From Saprospiraceae bacterium (GTDB lineage Bacteria > Bacteroidota > Bacteroidia > Chitinophagales > Saprospiraceae), in contig JABSSL010000046.1 in the NCBI GenBank assembly GCA_013214355.1, forward strand, positions 38,939 to 71,729: 32,791 nt of DNA. The letters run 5' to 3'. Position numbers and translations under genes: made by a program. Positions 14,754-23,277 of this stretch are shown here, piece after piece. Below the pieces are notes generated by a model that was not told the DNA's origin, made no database searches, and saw only the letters and a list, made by a program, of their open reading frames with translations. How positions within the stretch are numbered: position 1 is the first letter of the stretch; the number at the start of each line of letters is the position of its first letter.

Positions 14754-16088
14754 TTATACTTTGAGTTCCCAACCAGGCTCATACTCACGGCTCCACATCT
14801 TCATGGCTTTCTTGTTGTTGAGTACATGTCCGGTATTAGGATCAACTTCGAGTGCTTTGCCTGTCTCTTGCGCCATATTTCCTAGGTGGCACAATAAGAC
14901 ACTCTTATGTCCTTCGTCAATTGGAGAATTTTGTTTCTTTCCTTCTCTAATCGCACCGAGGAAATTATCCATATGGTATACATCTAGACCACCTACCCCT
15001 ACGGTATTGGTTGTAGCACTCACTTCTTTTTCTTTGACCTCCTTGATCACTTTCCCATCTTTATCATAGGCGATGTAAACGTTTCGGTCTAACAGCATTG
15101 ATCCCTTGGATCCATGAATGGTAGAACCTCTGCCTCGATTGTAGTGAGGAAGGGTGTTACAGCTACGGCCCTCCCAAGTGATCATCTTACCTCCTTCAAA
15201 TTCGAAGGTTACATTTTGCGTATCATAGAACTCCCAATCATCATCATAGTTGAATCGACCTCCAGCGGAGATAACTCTTACTGGATAATCCACACCCAAG
15301 GCCCACCGGCAAACATCTATTTCGTGCGCTCCATTGTTATTAACCTCACCAGTACCCCAGTGCCAGAACCAGTGCCAGTTGTAATGGACATAAATATCCT
15401 TGAAGGTTCTTCTAGGCGCTACACCTTGCCATAGATCCCAATCCAGCCAGTCTGGAGCGGCAGCTATATTTCCTTTGCCAATCGGGCCTCTTTTGTTCGA
15501 GTACCAGGCTTTTCCATAATACACTTCCCCAATTAATCCGTCTTTGATATCCTGGACAGCCATTTGGGAAGTTGGTGCTGAGCGTTGCTGATTGCCCATT
15601 TGGCAGATTTTCCCGTACTTACTTTGGGCTTGTACCAAAAGCTCCCCCTCATGAGGATTATGGCTACAAGGTTTTTCCACATAAACGTGCTTGCCTGCTG
15701 CTAAAGCCCAAATCCCTTGGGCAGCGTGAAGATGGTCAGGTGTAGCAATGGCCACAGCATCCACATTCTTGTCCTCAAGAATTTTACGAAAATCGTTTTC
15801 TTCACCAATCTTCGTATCCATTCCCAACTTGCCCATCAACTTCTTGGACTTGGCATAGGTTCGGGTGTCAACATCGCATAGGTAAATCACCTCGGCGTCT
15901 TTACAGGCGTTGATAGCCCGAATATGCGCATTCCCGCGGCCATTAATTCCAGCAACGGCAAAGTTGACACGCTCGTTAGCTCCCATGATTCGATTGTAGC
16001 TCTTTGCCGTGAAAGGCAGGCTCATCCCTAGGGCTCCTACAGCGGATGTTTTGAGGAAAGTTCTTCTTGTCTTGTTTTGATTTTTCAT
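14754..16088 (-). CDS. Tat-exported Gfo/Idh/MocA-family oxidoreductase
   Basis: This 444-residue NAD(P)-dependent oxidoreductase begins with a twin-arginine signal, TRRTFLKTSAVGALGM (Arg8-Arg9). It is therefore expected to be exported folded with its cofactor, as for glucose-fructose oxidoreductase. The Rossmann loop is VAGINGRG (45-52), followed by the ATPDHLHA segment, the family EKP motif (138-140), and HEIDVCRW with His255 and Asp258 near the active site. The fold and signal are clear, but the sugar substrate is not; a glycoside or sugar acid processed in the periplasm is the usual idea for this Bacteroidota group. Its own -7 element lies upstream and a strong terminator follows, so it seems to be transcribed alone. 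Confidence 0.85.
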   Translation of the reverse strand: MKNQNKTRRTFLKTSAVGALGMSLPFTAKSYNRIMGANERVNFAVAGINGRGNAHIRAINACKDAEVIYLCDVDTRTYAKSKKLMGKLGMDTKIGEENDFRKILEDKNVDAVAIATPDHLHAAQGIWALAAGKHVYVEKPCSHNPHEGELLVQAQSKYGKICQMGNQQRSAPTSQMAVQDIKDGLIGEVYYGKAWYSNKRGPIGKGNIAAAPDWLDWDLWQGVAPRRTFKDIYVHYNWHWFWHWGTGEVNNNGAHEIDVCRWALGVDYPVRVISAGGRFNYDDDWEFYDTQNVTFEFEGGKMITWEGRSCNTLPHYNRGRGSTIHGSKGSMLLDRNVYIAYDKDGKVIKEVKEKEVSATTNTVGVGGLDVYHMDNFLGAIREGKKQNSPIDEGHKSVLLCHLGNMAQETGKALEVDPNTGHVLNNKKAMKMWSREYEPGWELKV

Positions 16089-16132
16089 TTCGTTGTGTTT
16101 TAATCTCGATGTGAAAGCTGTAGCCTTCGTAA

Positions 16133-16140
16133 CAAATTTA
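16133..16140 (-). promoter_or_regulatory. Bacteroidota-type -7 element for the Gfo/Idh/MocA gene
   Basis: On the minus strand this reads TAAATTTG, an exact TAnnTTTG match, placing the start point about 40 bases before the ATG at 16088. No TTG is visible at the expected -33 position. Confidence 0.45.
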
Positions 16141-16178
16141 AGGGATTGTGTTCAGTCCTCCCATTTTTTGCTTTTATA

Positions 16179-16196
16179 ATACTGTCAATTCAGTAT
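16179..16196 (-). terminator. Short hairpin directly after the thioesterase stop
   Basis: ATACTG and CAGTAT form a perfect six-pair stem around a six-base loop, immediately after the thioesterase stop codon. The sequence after the stem on the minus strand is TATAAAAGC, without a T-run, so its role as a terminator is doubtful. Confidence 0.25.
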
Positions 16197-16625
16197 CTAT
16201 TCCCAACCTTCTAAGGCTTTAATGTTATGCAACCAGTTTTCTGGAATAGGCGCCTTGGCCAGTTTCACATAATCGTAAGGAACAATAGCTTGTTTGCTGA
16301 TTATCGCTAACCGCTGATGCTTGTGGCTGTAAATATGGGTCAGCATCATGAAACGATCTGCTCGAATTTCCTCCACCTTAATGCCAACCAGTGCGCGGTC
16401 TGGGTAAGTCAAGGGGAAAATGTACTTGCAATCTTGCCAACCTAAGATGGGTCCTACCCCCTTCATGAAAGTTATATCAACCTCAATTTTTTCAAAGTAG
16501 GCGATCCTAGCCGATTCGCTCCATCTTAGGTAAATAATATTATTTACATGTCTAGCCGCATCCATATCTCCCCACTGAACAGGGATTTCTACTTGAATGG
16601 GAAAGTCTTCTAAACCTGAGTGCAT
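16197..16625 (-). CDS. Hotdog-fold (4HBT) acyl-CoA thioesterase
   Basis: This 142-residue cytoplasmic protein belongs to the 4-hydroxybenzoyl-CoA thioesterase-like hotdog family, which hydrolyses acyl-CoA or acyl-ACP thioesters. The N-terminal block VQWGDMDAARHVNNIIYLRW (about 16-35) contains the likely catalytic Asp, and ESARIAYFEK follows, both diagnostic. Length is normal for a single hotdog domain. It lies 41 bases after the flavin oxidase gene on the same strand, so the two may share a transcript. No functional link between the two products is obvious, and the acyl substrate is unknown. Confidence 0.8.
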   Translation of the reverse strand: MHSGLEDFPIQVEIPVQWGDMDAARHVNNIIYLRWSESARIAYFEKIEVDITFMKGVGPILGWQDCKYIFPLTYPDRALVGIKVEEIRADRFMMLTHIYSHKHQRLAIISKQAIVPYDYVKLAKAPIPENWLHNIKALEGWE

Positions 16626-16666
16626 GGAATACTTAAGATTTGATCCGCCAATATAAGATTATCCCA

Positions 16667-18031
16667 TCAATATACATCCTCCAATAAACGTGCAAAACCT
16701 AAAGCTTCTTTCACCACCCAATACATGCTGTCTCTTTCTTCCCGCTGGGTAAACAAATCCGCTGCAATTAGTCCATAGGTCATTGCCCCTTTGGCTCCGA
16801 CCCCAGACATGCCTCCAAGAATCACAACATTAGGATTTGGGCTCCGGTTATCAGCAATTATCGGGCTAACGATTGGAACTTCCGAGGCGGTCAGTGAGTA
16901 AACACAAGAGTAGCCGTCTACAAACTGGATATCCTCCCGCTTGATCGGTAGACTTAACATTTGCATATATCCCGCGGTACTATTTAGACTCCAATCTAAT
17001 TCTTCCTGCTTTAATTCCTTTTGCCACACCTGGTCCAGTTCATCAATATCTGACCGCTGGAAATGTCCTCCAATCTTAATGATCGGATTTCCTTCTGGAT
17101 CAAAGTATTCGATCATTGAAAAAAAGCTACCTGCTCTAGTTCCTTTTGAACTATTGATTACCGGATAAAACTCTTGTAGTTTTTTTTGTTGTTCCGGAGA
17201 TAAAGTCTGATAAACTTTTGGGTCAACACGAAAGAAGGCCAAAAAGACGCGTTGTGGGTTAATCAGCGTATCGAGATATGGCGCTAAAGGCTTCAAAATG
17301 CTTCCCGTGTAAGGCCCCAAAGCGGAAACAAGCTTTCTCGTTCTAATCTGCTGCTCTTGCTGGTCTTTCACCACCGCTAGATCATAGAGGTCCGTTTCCG
17401 CATTGTATTCTATTCCCCTTATTTTTGTTCCATATTCCACACGCCCCCCTTTGTTGCGGATGGCCTGATGCAATTTTTGAATGAGCGCTTGAGGATTGAT
17501 CATGCCCGAATGCAAGTTGTATTCTCGTTGCATCAACACACTGTCCGGTAACTCAACATTATACATTTCCTTACCTTCTAGCGGTGAAGTAGCCATATCA
17601 TACTTTACCGCCTGCCTCTCCAAAGAGGCCAAAAGACGATCATGAATCCTTGTTCGCCCTACGTAGGTAACAGGTGAGGTAGTGTAAATGTCCTCCATCA
17701 CATGTTTCGCTTCCGGTTCATTTTCGTCGAGAAAGTCAACGAGATCCTGCACCTCTCGTACGGATCGATTATGGAGATAAGACCAAATATCATTTCCGCG
17801 ATTATTGCTCCTGGCGATACGAGCCTCTCCAAAGCTAGATCCTTGGGTATAGATTGAATCCTGTTTTTCGATCAATCGGACCTGATAACCCTGTTTGGAT
17901 AATTGCCAAGCAGTGGCACTTCCCATCAAGCCCCCTCCCATCACAACGATTTCATCGCTATCCACTTCAGATGATTCTTGACAAGCCAATAGCAAAAAGG
18001 GAGTCAAAAGGAGTATTAGTGTTTTGTTCAT
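16667..18031 (-). CDS. Lipoprotein FAD-dependent oxidoreductase of the sarcosine / N-methyltryptophan oxidase type
   Basis: This 454-residue DAO-family flavoprotein carries a lipoprotein signal: a hydrophobic stretch ending LLLAC, with Cys17 as the lipidation site. The FAD dinucleotide loop is GGGLMG (32-37), with Glu55 at the end of the second strand (RLIEK). SFGEARIARSNN corresponds to the arginine-containing motif of monomeric sarcosine oxidase. Cys376 in GYSCVYSLTASEVPIV falls where sarcosine oxidase has the cysteine that binds FAD covalently, and a glycine-rich GMSGVGAKGA follows as expected. It should reduce O2 or another acceptor while oxidising a secondary or N-methyl amine, at the membrane outside the cytoplasm. 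Export of such an oxidase as a lipoprotein is unusual. The substrate is unknown. Confidence 0.75.
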   Translation of the reverse strand: MNKTLILLLTPFLLLACQESSEVDSDEIVVMGGGLMGSATAWQLSKQGYQVRLIEKQDSIYTQGSSFGEARIARSNNRGNDIWSYLHNRSVREVQDLVDFLDENEPEAKHVMEDIYTTSPVTYVGRTRIHDRLLASLERQAVKYDMATSPLEGKEMYNVELPDSVLMQREYNLHSGMINPQALIQKLHQAIRNKGGRVEYGTKIRGIEYNAETDLYDLAVVKDQQEQQIRTRKLVSALGPYTGSILKPLAPYLDTLINPQRVFLAFFRVDPKVYQTLSPEQQKKLQEFYPVINSSKGTRAGSFFSMIEYFDPEGNPIIKIGGHFQRSDIDELDQVWQKELKQEELDWSLNSTAGYMQMLSLPIKREDIQFVDGYSCVYSLTASEVPIVSPIIADNRSPNPNVVILGGMSGVGAKGAMTYGLIAADLFTQREERDSMYWVVKEALGFARLLEDVY

Positions 18032-18126
18032 ACGATTCCGTTAATGTTGCTGCTGTTTACCTGCATTTAATATTCTAATGTAGCGATTATCTGAAGGGAA
18101 TATGTTTCTTTGCCAAAAAAATAGAG

Positions 18127-18768
18127 ATGGAAGGGATCGTTTTTGATTTAGATGGCACCTTGATTGACTCAGAGCCACTGCATGGTAAAGCCTGGCTCGA
18201 GATTCTCGGGGAAAATGGACTGAACTTTGAATGGGCTTGGTTTGAGCAATGGATTGGAAAATCCGACCGACTTTTAGCAGAATTTGTTATTGACAATCAT
18301 CAATTGGCCTTAGAAGTACCGGATTTACAACGTCTAAAAAGGGAGGCCTACTATCGCTTGGTAGCAAAAGACCTACAGCTATTTCCTGGTGTGTTGGAGG
18401 GGCTGCAATTCTTTAGTTCAAAACTACCTATCGCCTTGGCAACGTCCAGCAGTGCCACTGATGTAGAAGCAGTTTTTAGTGCTCAACCTATTTCACATCT
18501 TTTTCGGAGCATTGTACATGCCGACCATGTAATGCCAAATCTAAAACCAGAACCAGATCCATACCTCATGGCAACGAAAAACATTGGAGTGGATCCCCAG
18601 AAAGCAGTAGCTCTAGAAGACTCAGTGGCAGGTGTGAGATCGGCGAAAAACGCAGGGCTGCTTACCTTAGCAGTGGCCAACAGTCATGGTGCATCGGAAC
18701 TGAAGGAGGCTGATCAAGTTTTCGATTCCACTGCGCAAGCTATGGATTGGATCAAGCGTCAGTTATAG
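18127..18768 (+). CDS. HAD-superfamily phosphatase / beta-phosphoglucomutase-like protein
   Basis: This 213-residue soluble protein of the HAD IA subgroup carries all four motifs: FDLDGTLIDSEP (nucleophile Asp7, Asp9), LATSSS, Lys in NLKPEPDPYL, and ALEDSVAGVRSAKNAG. The helical cap between residues 15 and 85 is of the beta-phosphoglucomutase type. Members dephosphorylate small sugar phosphates or move phosphate on hexoses, and motif data cannot choose between these. It is transcribed alone, diverging from the flavin oxidase gene across 95 bases. It converges with ybaK after 42 bases in which I see no hairpin. Confidence 0.82.
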   Translation: MEGIVFDLDGTLIDSEPLHGKAWLEILGENGLNFEWAWFEQWIGKSDRLLAEFVIDNHQLALEVPDLQRLKREAYYRLVAKDLQLFPGVLEGLQFFSSKLPIALATSSSATDVEAVFSAQPISHLFRSIVHADHVMPNLKPEPDPYLMATKNIGVDPQKAVALEDSVAGVRSAKNAGLLTLAVANSHGASELKEADQVFDSTAQAMDWIKRQL

Positions 18769-18810
18769 ATACTAGTGGTTTCGGGAAGGTAAGGAAAACA
18801 GGAAGGGCCA

Positions 18811-19299
18811 TTACTGTGGCATCTCCTCGGCCACATCTGCCCAGGCCGCTTCGGACGCAAGGAGTAATTGATCAGGTTCTATCCCGAAGAGAAATCCACG
18901 CTTTCCAGCATTGACAAACATCTTTGATACTTCTTGTGCTTCCACAGCAATGTAGGTAGGAAACTTCTTTTTCATACCAAGTGGAGAGCAGCCGCCTCTA
19001 ATGTAACCGGTCAGGTTCAAAAGATCCTTCATGGGCACCATAGCGGCCTTTTTGTTTCCGCTATTCTGTGCTAATCGTTTTAAGTTTAAATGCTTATTTG
19101 CTGGTAGAACGGCTACGATTGGGCCCGTCTTATCTCCTTTACAGACTAGGGTCTTGAAAATTTGCCCAGGATCCAGCTCATTTTCATTCGCCACTTTCTG
19201 CAAACTCTGATGTTCTGGATCATAGTCGTATGACAGCAGATCATAGTTCATCCCCATCTGATCTAGAAGACGAAGGGCATTGGTCTTTTTCTTACTCAT
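18811..19299 (-). CDS. ybaK: YbaK-type Cys-tRNA(Pro)/Cys-tRNA(Cys) deacylase
   Basis: This 162-residue trans-editing protein of the YbaK/EbsC family hydrolyses mischarged Cys-tRNA(Pro), protecting proline codons from cysteine misincorporation. The conserved Lys49 lies in QIFKTLVCKG. The GYIRGGCSPLGMKK block (98-111) is the family hallmark and distinguishes it from ProXp-ala and from the ProRS INS domain. It is last in the ABC exporter-murB-ybaK operon. Its ATG overlaps the murB stop in an ATGA sequence, implying translational coupling. Confidence 0.87.
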   Translation of the reverse strand: MSKKKTNALRLLDQMGMNYDLLSYDYDPEHQSLQKVANENELDPGQIFKTLVCKGDKTGPIVAVLPANKHLNLKRLAQNSGNKKAAMVPMKDLLNLTGYIRGGCSPLGMKKKFPTYIAVEAQEVSKMFVNAGKRGFLFGIEPDQLLLASEAAWADVAEEMPQ

Positions 19300-20318
19300 G
19301 ATCCAATAATATTAACCTCAGGGGTGAGTTGTATGCCGTAGGTTTCCTCTACCGACTCCGCAACCCGTTTAGCATGATCTAGGATTTCTTGTCCGGTAGC
19401 TCGGCCATAATTCACAATCACTAAGGCTTGATGGGCGTAGCAGCCTACCTCTCCATAGCGCTTGCCTTTCCATCCACATTGATCAATTAACCAGCCCGCC
19501 GGAATCTTTATCAAGCCGTTGGTGCCTGGATAGTGCACCAGTTTAGGGAATTTGGCTTTGAGCACTTCGAATTGCGCATTGGGGATCTCGGGATTCTTGA
19601 AAAAACTACCCGCATTTCCCATTTCTTTGGGATTTGGCAATTTAGAGGTGCGAATGGCGATTACCGCTTGGCTCACATCTTTGATCGTGGGGTCAGTGAT
19701 TCCTGCTTGTGCCAAATACCCATTTATAGCACCGTAACTTGTATTTATGATATGATCTGCGTGTCTTAATTTAAGATAAACTGACGTGATTAGGACCTTC
19801 CCTTTCAGTTCCGCTTTGAATAGGCTAGAACGATAACCGAATTGACAATCCTCATAGCCAAAGTGCAAGATCTCTCCTGTCTCCAAATCGACTGCCTCTA
19901 AACGATGAAAGACATCTTTTAACTCCACACCGTAGGCCCCAATGTTCTGGATGGGTGCCGCACCAACCGTTCCTGGTATCAAAGACAAGTTCTCGATTCC
20001 TCCCAAGCCCTTTTCCACACACCAAAGTACCAGTTGATGCCAGTTTTCTCCGCCCCCGACCTTAACCGTTGCGAAAGTGTCATCTCGCTCAACGATTTCA
20101 ATACCTGAGATTTCATTTTTCAATAGTACGGGAGAGACAGGATTGCTGATAAATAAACAGTTACTTCCGCCACCCAAGACAAATTTTGCTTTGTCACGGA
20201 ATTGCCGGGCAATAGCCTGAGCGTCGGATACCTGCTTAATCCGAACTAAGATCTCAGCTGAGACCTCTATGCCAAAACTGTTGTATTCTTGTAAGGATAC
20301 CTTGGTTTCTATCTTCAT
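19296..20318 (-). CDS. murB: UDP-N-acetylenolpyruvoylglucosamine reductase
   Basis: This 340-residue FAD enzyme reduces UDP-GlcNAc-enolpyruvate to UDP-MurNAc with NADPH in the second committed step of peptidoglycan synthesis. It is the longer E. coli-like type I form. The FAD domain shows LGGGSNCLF (48-56) and IPGTVGAAPIQNIGAYG. Catalytic residues are Arg163 (FGYRSS), Ser238 (GNAGSFFKNP) and Glu334 (LTPEVNII). The start at 20318 follows the ABC exporter stop by 4 bases, and its stop overlaps the ybaK start by 4 bases. Confidence 0.93.
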   Translation of the reverse strand: MKIETKVSLQEYNSFGIEVSAEILVRIKQVSDAQAIARQFRDKAKFVLGGGSNCLFISNPVSPVLLKNEISGIEIVERDDTFATVKVGGGENWHQLVLWCVEKGLGGIENLSLIPGTVGAAPIQNIGAYGVELKDVFHRLEAVDLETGEILHFGYEDCQFGYRSSLFKAELKGKVLITSVYLKLRHADHIINTSYGAINGYLAQAGITDPTIKDVSQAVIAIRTSKLPNPKEMGNAGSFFKNPEIPNAQFEVLKAKFPKLVHYPGTNGLIKIPAGWLIDQCGWKGKRYGEVGCYAHQALVIVNYGRATGQEILDHAKRVAESVEETYGIQLTPEVNIIGS

Positions 20319-20322
20319 TTAC

Positions 20323-22128
20323 TTACTCTGCCGATTCAAATTGCAGTTTTGCTAAGGCATTATAGGCGCCTTCTTCTATTAGGGATAATTCAGCATGTGT
20401 GCCTTGCTCCACGATGCGGCCATCTTCAATGACATAGATCTGATCTACATCTCTAATCGTAGACAATCGGTGGGCTATGATAATTGAAGTACGACCTTCC
20501 ATTAGTACATTCAGGGCATCCTGCACCACCTTTTCAGATTCTGCATCTAATGAGGATGTAGCCTCGTCCAGCAGGAGTATTGCAGGATCTTTGAGAATGG
20601 CTCTGGCTATAGCAATCCTTTGGCGTTGTCCTCCTGACAACTTCACCCCTCTCTCTCCCACAACTGTTTCTAATCCTTCGGGAAAGCCTTTAATGAATTC
20701 CCAGGCATTGGCCATCTTGGCAGCATTTTCTATTTCTTCCAGACTGGCCTCGGGTTTGCCGTACAGAATATTTTCCTTGATGGTTCCCCCGAACAATAAA
20801 ACTTCCTGTGGGACGATTGCGATCTGTTGGCGATAATCAGAAATATCATAACTATCAACGGATTGGCCATCCACAAATATGGTCCCCTCGTCCAAATCAT
20901 AAAAGCGCAACAGCAACTGCACAATGGTAGACTTTCCAGAACCACTTGCCCCAACCAAAGCAATCTTCTTCCCAGGTTCAATCACGAAATTCACATTCTT
21001 TAGGACCTGTATATCCTTTCTGGTGGGATAGGAAAAATGCACATTGCGATACTCTACTTCTCCTTGTAGGTTTAAAGTGGAGGTGTTTTGTTCTAATGCA
21101 ACTTCTAGCTCTCCATCCATGTCTAGAATCTCCAAAATACGTTCTGTCGCTCCCACAGCTGATACAATCGCCGTATAAAAGTTTCCTAAACTGGCAATAG
21201 CTCCTCCGATAATCCCAGTGAAAACCACAAAATCTACTAATCCACCTTTGGGTAAATCCCCTGCCTGTACCATTTGCGCGGCTTTCCACATAATAAAGAA
21301 CAGCGCACCAAACATGACCAAGATGACAAAAGAGGCAAATAGCCCTCTGACATGGGCCGCACGCAAGGAAACTCGCACTGCTTCATTTAAGTTCTTGACA
21401 TATCGTTTCAGCTCATACCATTCATTCGTGTAAGCTTTCACAGTTTGAATGCTCTGCATAGTCTCTTCCACCACTACGTTGGTTTGGGCCAATTGATCCT
21501 GTCTTTCTCGCATCAATTTTCTTAAATAACGCCCAAAAAACATGGCTCCTACCACCACTACTGGGAAGGTAGCTAGTATGATGAGCGCCAATCGTGGCAT
21601 GGTAAAAATAATGATAAAGATACCTCCTAGCAGAATGATGATCTGTCGAATAAACTCTGCTAAAGTAATGGACACCACACCTTGAACTTGAGTCACATCG
21701 TTGGTGATTCGACTAGTAAGCTCCCCTACTCTTCTTTCCTCAAAGAATCCAATCGGTAGAGATATCATTTTCTGATACAATTCCTTCCGCAAAAGGGCCA
21801 TACTTTTCTCACTAACGATAGCGAATAATTGGACCCTAAAATAAGAGAGTAAACTTTGTAGTGCTAACAAGCCTACGATCACTAAAAAGAGTTGATTCAA
21901 TCCTAAATTATAGGTCGATTCGCCTGAAATCACATTAAAAATTTCACCGGGAACCTTCATAATACCTAGGAAGATTAGGCTTCCGGCCGAGAGGAAGATC
22001 ATTCCTAAAATAAAGGCCCAACGATAAGGCAGGACATACTTGAAAATATGTAGTGCCCGCTTCAGCTTTTCTTTACTTAGTTTGACGGGCTCTTTATCAG
22101 CTTGATTTCGGCCTCTGCGCATCCCCAT
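20323..22128 (-). CDS. MsbA/BmrA-like ABC exporter half-transporter
   Basis: This 601-residue ABC exporter fuses a six-helix membrane domain (about 30-320) with an ATPase domain and should work as a homodimer in the inner membrane. Visible ATPase motifs are GASGSGKST (Walker A), the Q-loop VPQEVLLF, the signature LSGGQRQR, LLLDEATSSLD (Walker B) and the switch His in IIAHRLSTI. ELTSRITNDVTQVQ in the first intracellular loop is typical of type IV exporters. Lipid A/LPS flipping, as for MsbA, is plausible beside murB, but drug or lipid exporters look the same by sequence. The ATG at 22122 is an alternative start two codons in. It heads the operon with murB and ybaK. Confidence 0.87.
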   Translation of the reverse strand: MGMRRGRNQADKEPVKLSKEKLKRALHIFKYVLPYRWAFILGMIFLSAGSLIFLGIMKVPGEIFNVISGESTYNLGLNQLFLVIVGLLALQSLLSYFRVQLFAIVSEKSMALLRKELYQKMISLPIGFFEERRVGELTSRITNDVTQVQGVVSITLAEFIRQIIILLGGIFIIIFTMPRLALIILATFPVVVVGAMFFGRYLRKLMRERQDQLAQTNVVVEETMQSIQTVKAYTNEWYELKRYVKNLNEAVRVSLRAAHVRGLFASFVILVMFGALFFIMWKAAQMVQAGDLPKGGLVDFVVFTGIIGGAIASLGNFYTAIVSAVGATERILEILDMDGELEVALEQNTSTLNLQGEVEYRNVHFSYPTRKDIQVLKNVNFVIEPGKKIALVGASGSGKSTIVQLLLRFYDLDEGTIFVDGQSVDSYDISDYRQQIAIVPQEVLLFGGTIKENILYGKPEASLEEIENAAKMANAWEFIKGFPEGLETVVGERGVKLSGGQRQRIAIARAILKDPAILLLDEATSSLDAESEKVVQDALNVLMEGRTSIIIAHRLSTIRDVDQIYVIEDGRIVEQGTHAELSLIEEGAYNALAKLQFESAE

Positions 22129-22158
22129 ATTTTCGCTTAGCTTTTAATTTTCGGACAA

Positions 22159-22166
22159 TATTTTTG
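22159..22166 (+). promoter_or_regulatory. Possible -7 element for the DUF6089 barrel gene
   Basis: TATTTTTG matches TAnnTTTG on the plus strand, but it lies about 170 bases before the barrel gene and lacks a TTG at -33. The stretch between holds a 9-base direct repeat, TTGTCAACT, at 22219-22227 and 22305-22313. I see no gene in it. Confidence 0.25.
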
Positions 22167-22342
22167 CAAAAAAAGAAATTCTTGCCTTAAAAACGGTCTG
22201 ATTAATGTAATCGTTTAGTTGTCAACTGAGAAAGCTGTTAAAAAACCGAATTTTAGAGGAACTACAGTAACCCAATGTGGAATAGTTGCGTATTTTAATG
22301 CAAATTGTCAACTTTTATCAATCATACCATAATCTCATTTCT

Positions 22343-23179
22343 ATGAAAAAGCCCCTCCTACTTATTGTCGTTCTTTCTTTTGTTCATTCTCTTTCTTTCT
22401 CCCAATTTGCAGAACTAGGCATAACGGGTGGCACCTCTCTCTACAGCGGGGATCTTTCCCCTGAAGAATTTGGGGTGTACTTCCAAGAGCTCAATCCTGC
22501 CTATGGATTATTTGGCCGCTTCAATATCAGCAAGCCCTTTTCTTTGCGGGTCGGCATCACCCAAGGAGAGCTGACCGGGGATGATTCTCGAGTGCAAGAC
22601 AGGGAAGGTGCGCGTGGACTCAGTTTCCGCACCGCTATAACCGATATTGCCTTAACCGGAGAGTATAATTTCTTGCGAATAGGAGATGAAAACAGTATTC
22701 AGATCGCCCCATATATCACAGGTGGGATCGCGGTGTATTACTTCAATCCGGAAACAGAACTAGATGGAGAATTCATTGACTTACAACCGCTTGGCACCGA
22801 GGGGCAGGGAATTCCAGGCTATGCGGACCCCTATCGGCTAGCCCAAGCAGCCATTCCCGTAGGAGGTGGATTAAAATTCATCTTCAGTAATCGCATCACG
22901 GTCGGATTCGAATTTGTTGGGCGCAGATTGTTTACAGATTACCTAGATGACGTGAGTGGAAATGAACTAAACTATCTGGACATTCTAGAAGGAAACGGAG
23001 AATTAGCTGCTCGATTGAGTAACCCTCTGATTGAAAATCCAGATGATGCAGATGTAGTTTATCGTCGAGGTGGGAGATTTAGTGACTGGTACTACTTTGG
23101 CATGGTTACCCTATCCTTTAATCTTGGAGAGGTCGGTTCCTTTGGCAATAAAGGTTACGGTTGCCCAACTAACTTCTAG
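22343..23179 (+). CDS. DUF6089 family outer-membrane beta-barrel protein
   Basis: This 278-residue exported protein starts with a clear signal peptide (MKKPLLLIVVLSFVHSLSFS). Its body alternates polar and hydrophobic residues as amphipathic beta strands do. The pattern matches DUF6089, a Bacteroidota barrel family of unknown function: ELGITGGTSLYSGDLS, AYGLFGRFNIS, LRVGITQGELTGDDS, LSFRTAITDIALTGEYNFL, LGTEGQGIPGY and RRLFTDYLDDVSG, ending with an aromatic strand and SFNLGE. The ATG at 22343 was chosen because the signal peptide starts there; a TTG-initiated extension to 22286 has no signal-like start. It reads toward ppk1, 98 bases ahead. Confidence 0.8.
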   Translation: MKKPLLLIVVLSFVHSLSFSQFAELGITGGTSLYSGDLSPEEFGVYFQELNPAYGLFGRFNISKPFSLRVGITQGELTGDDSRVQDREGARGLSFRTAITDIALTGEYNFLRIGDENSIQIAPYITGGIAVYYFNPETELDGEFIDLQPLGTEGQGIPGYADPYRLAQAAIPVGGGLKFIFSNRITVGFEFVGRRLFTDYLDDVSGNELNYLDILEGNGELAARLSNPLIENPDDADVVYRRGGRFSDWYYFGMVTLSFNLGEVGSFGNKGYGCPTNF

Positions 23180-23228
23180 GCTAACCCTACAGGCTCTTAA
23201 AATTAACATCGAATTAACAATAAAAATA

Positions 23229-23258
23229 TTGCTTTACCAGGCTAAAGCCCTAGTTTTC
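23229..23258 (+). promoter_or_regulatory. Candidate promoter for ppk1
   Basis: TTG at 23229-23231 is separated by 19 bases from TAGTTTTC at 23251-23258, one mismatch from TAnnTTTG. The spacing is that of Bacteroidota promoters, with an expected start near 23265, just before the ATG at 23278. I do not recognise a phosphate-response box. Confidence 0.4.
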
Positions 23259-23277
23259 GTGGTCCAAAACGAAGATA

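Noticed and set aside
23179-23277. A phosphate-response box before ppk1
   Set aside because: No repeated motif resembling a known Pho box is present; only a promoter-like pair of elements was found.
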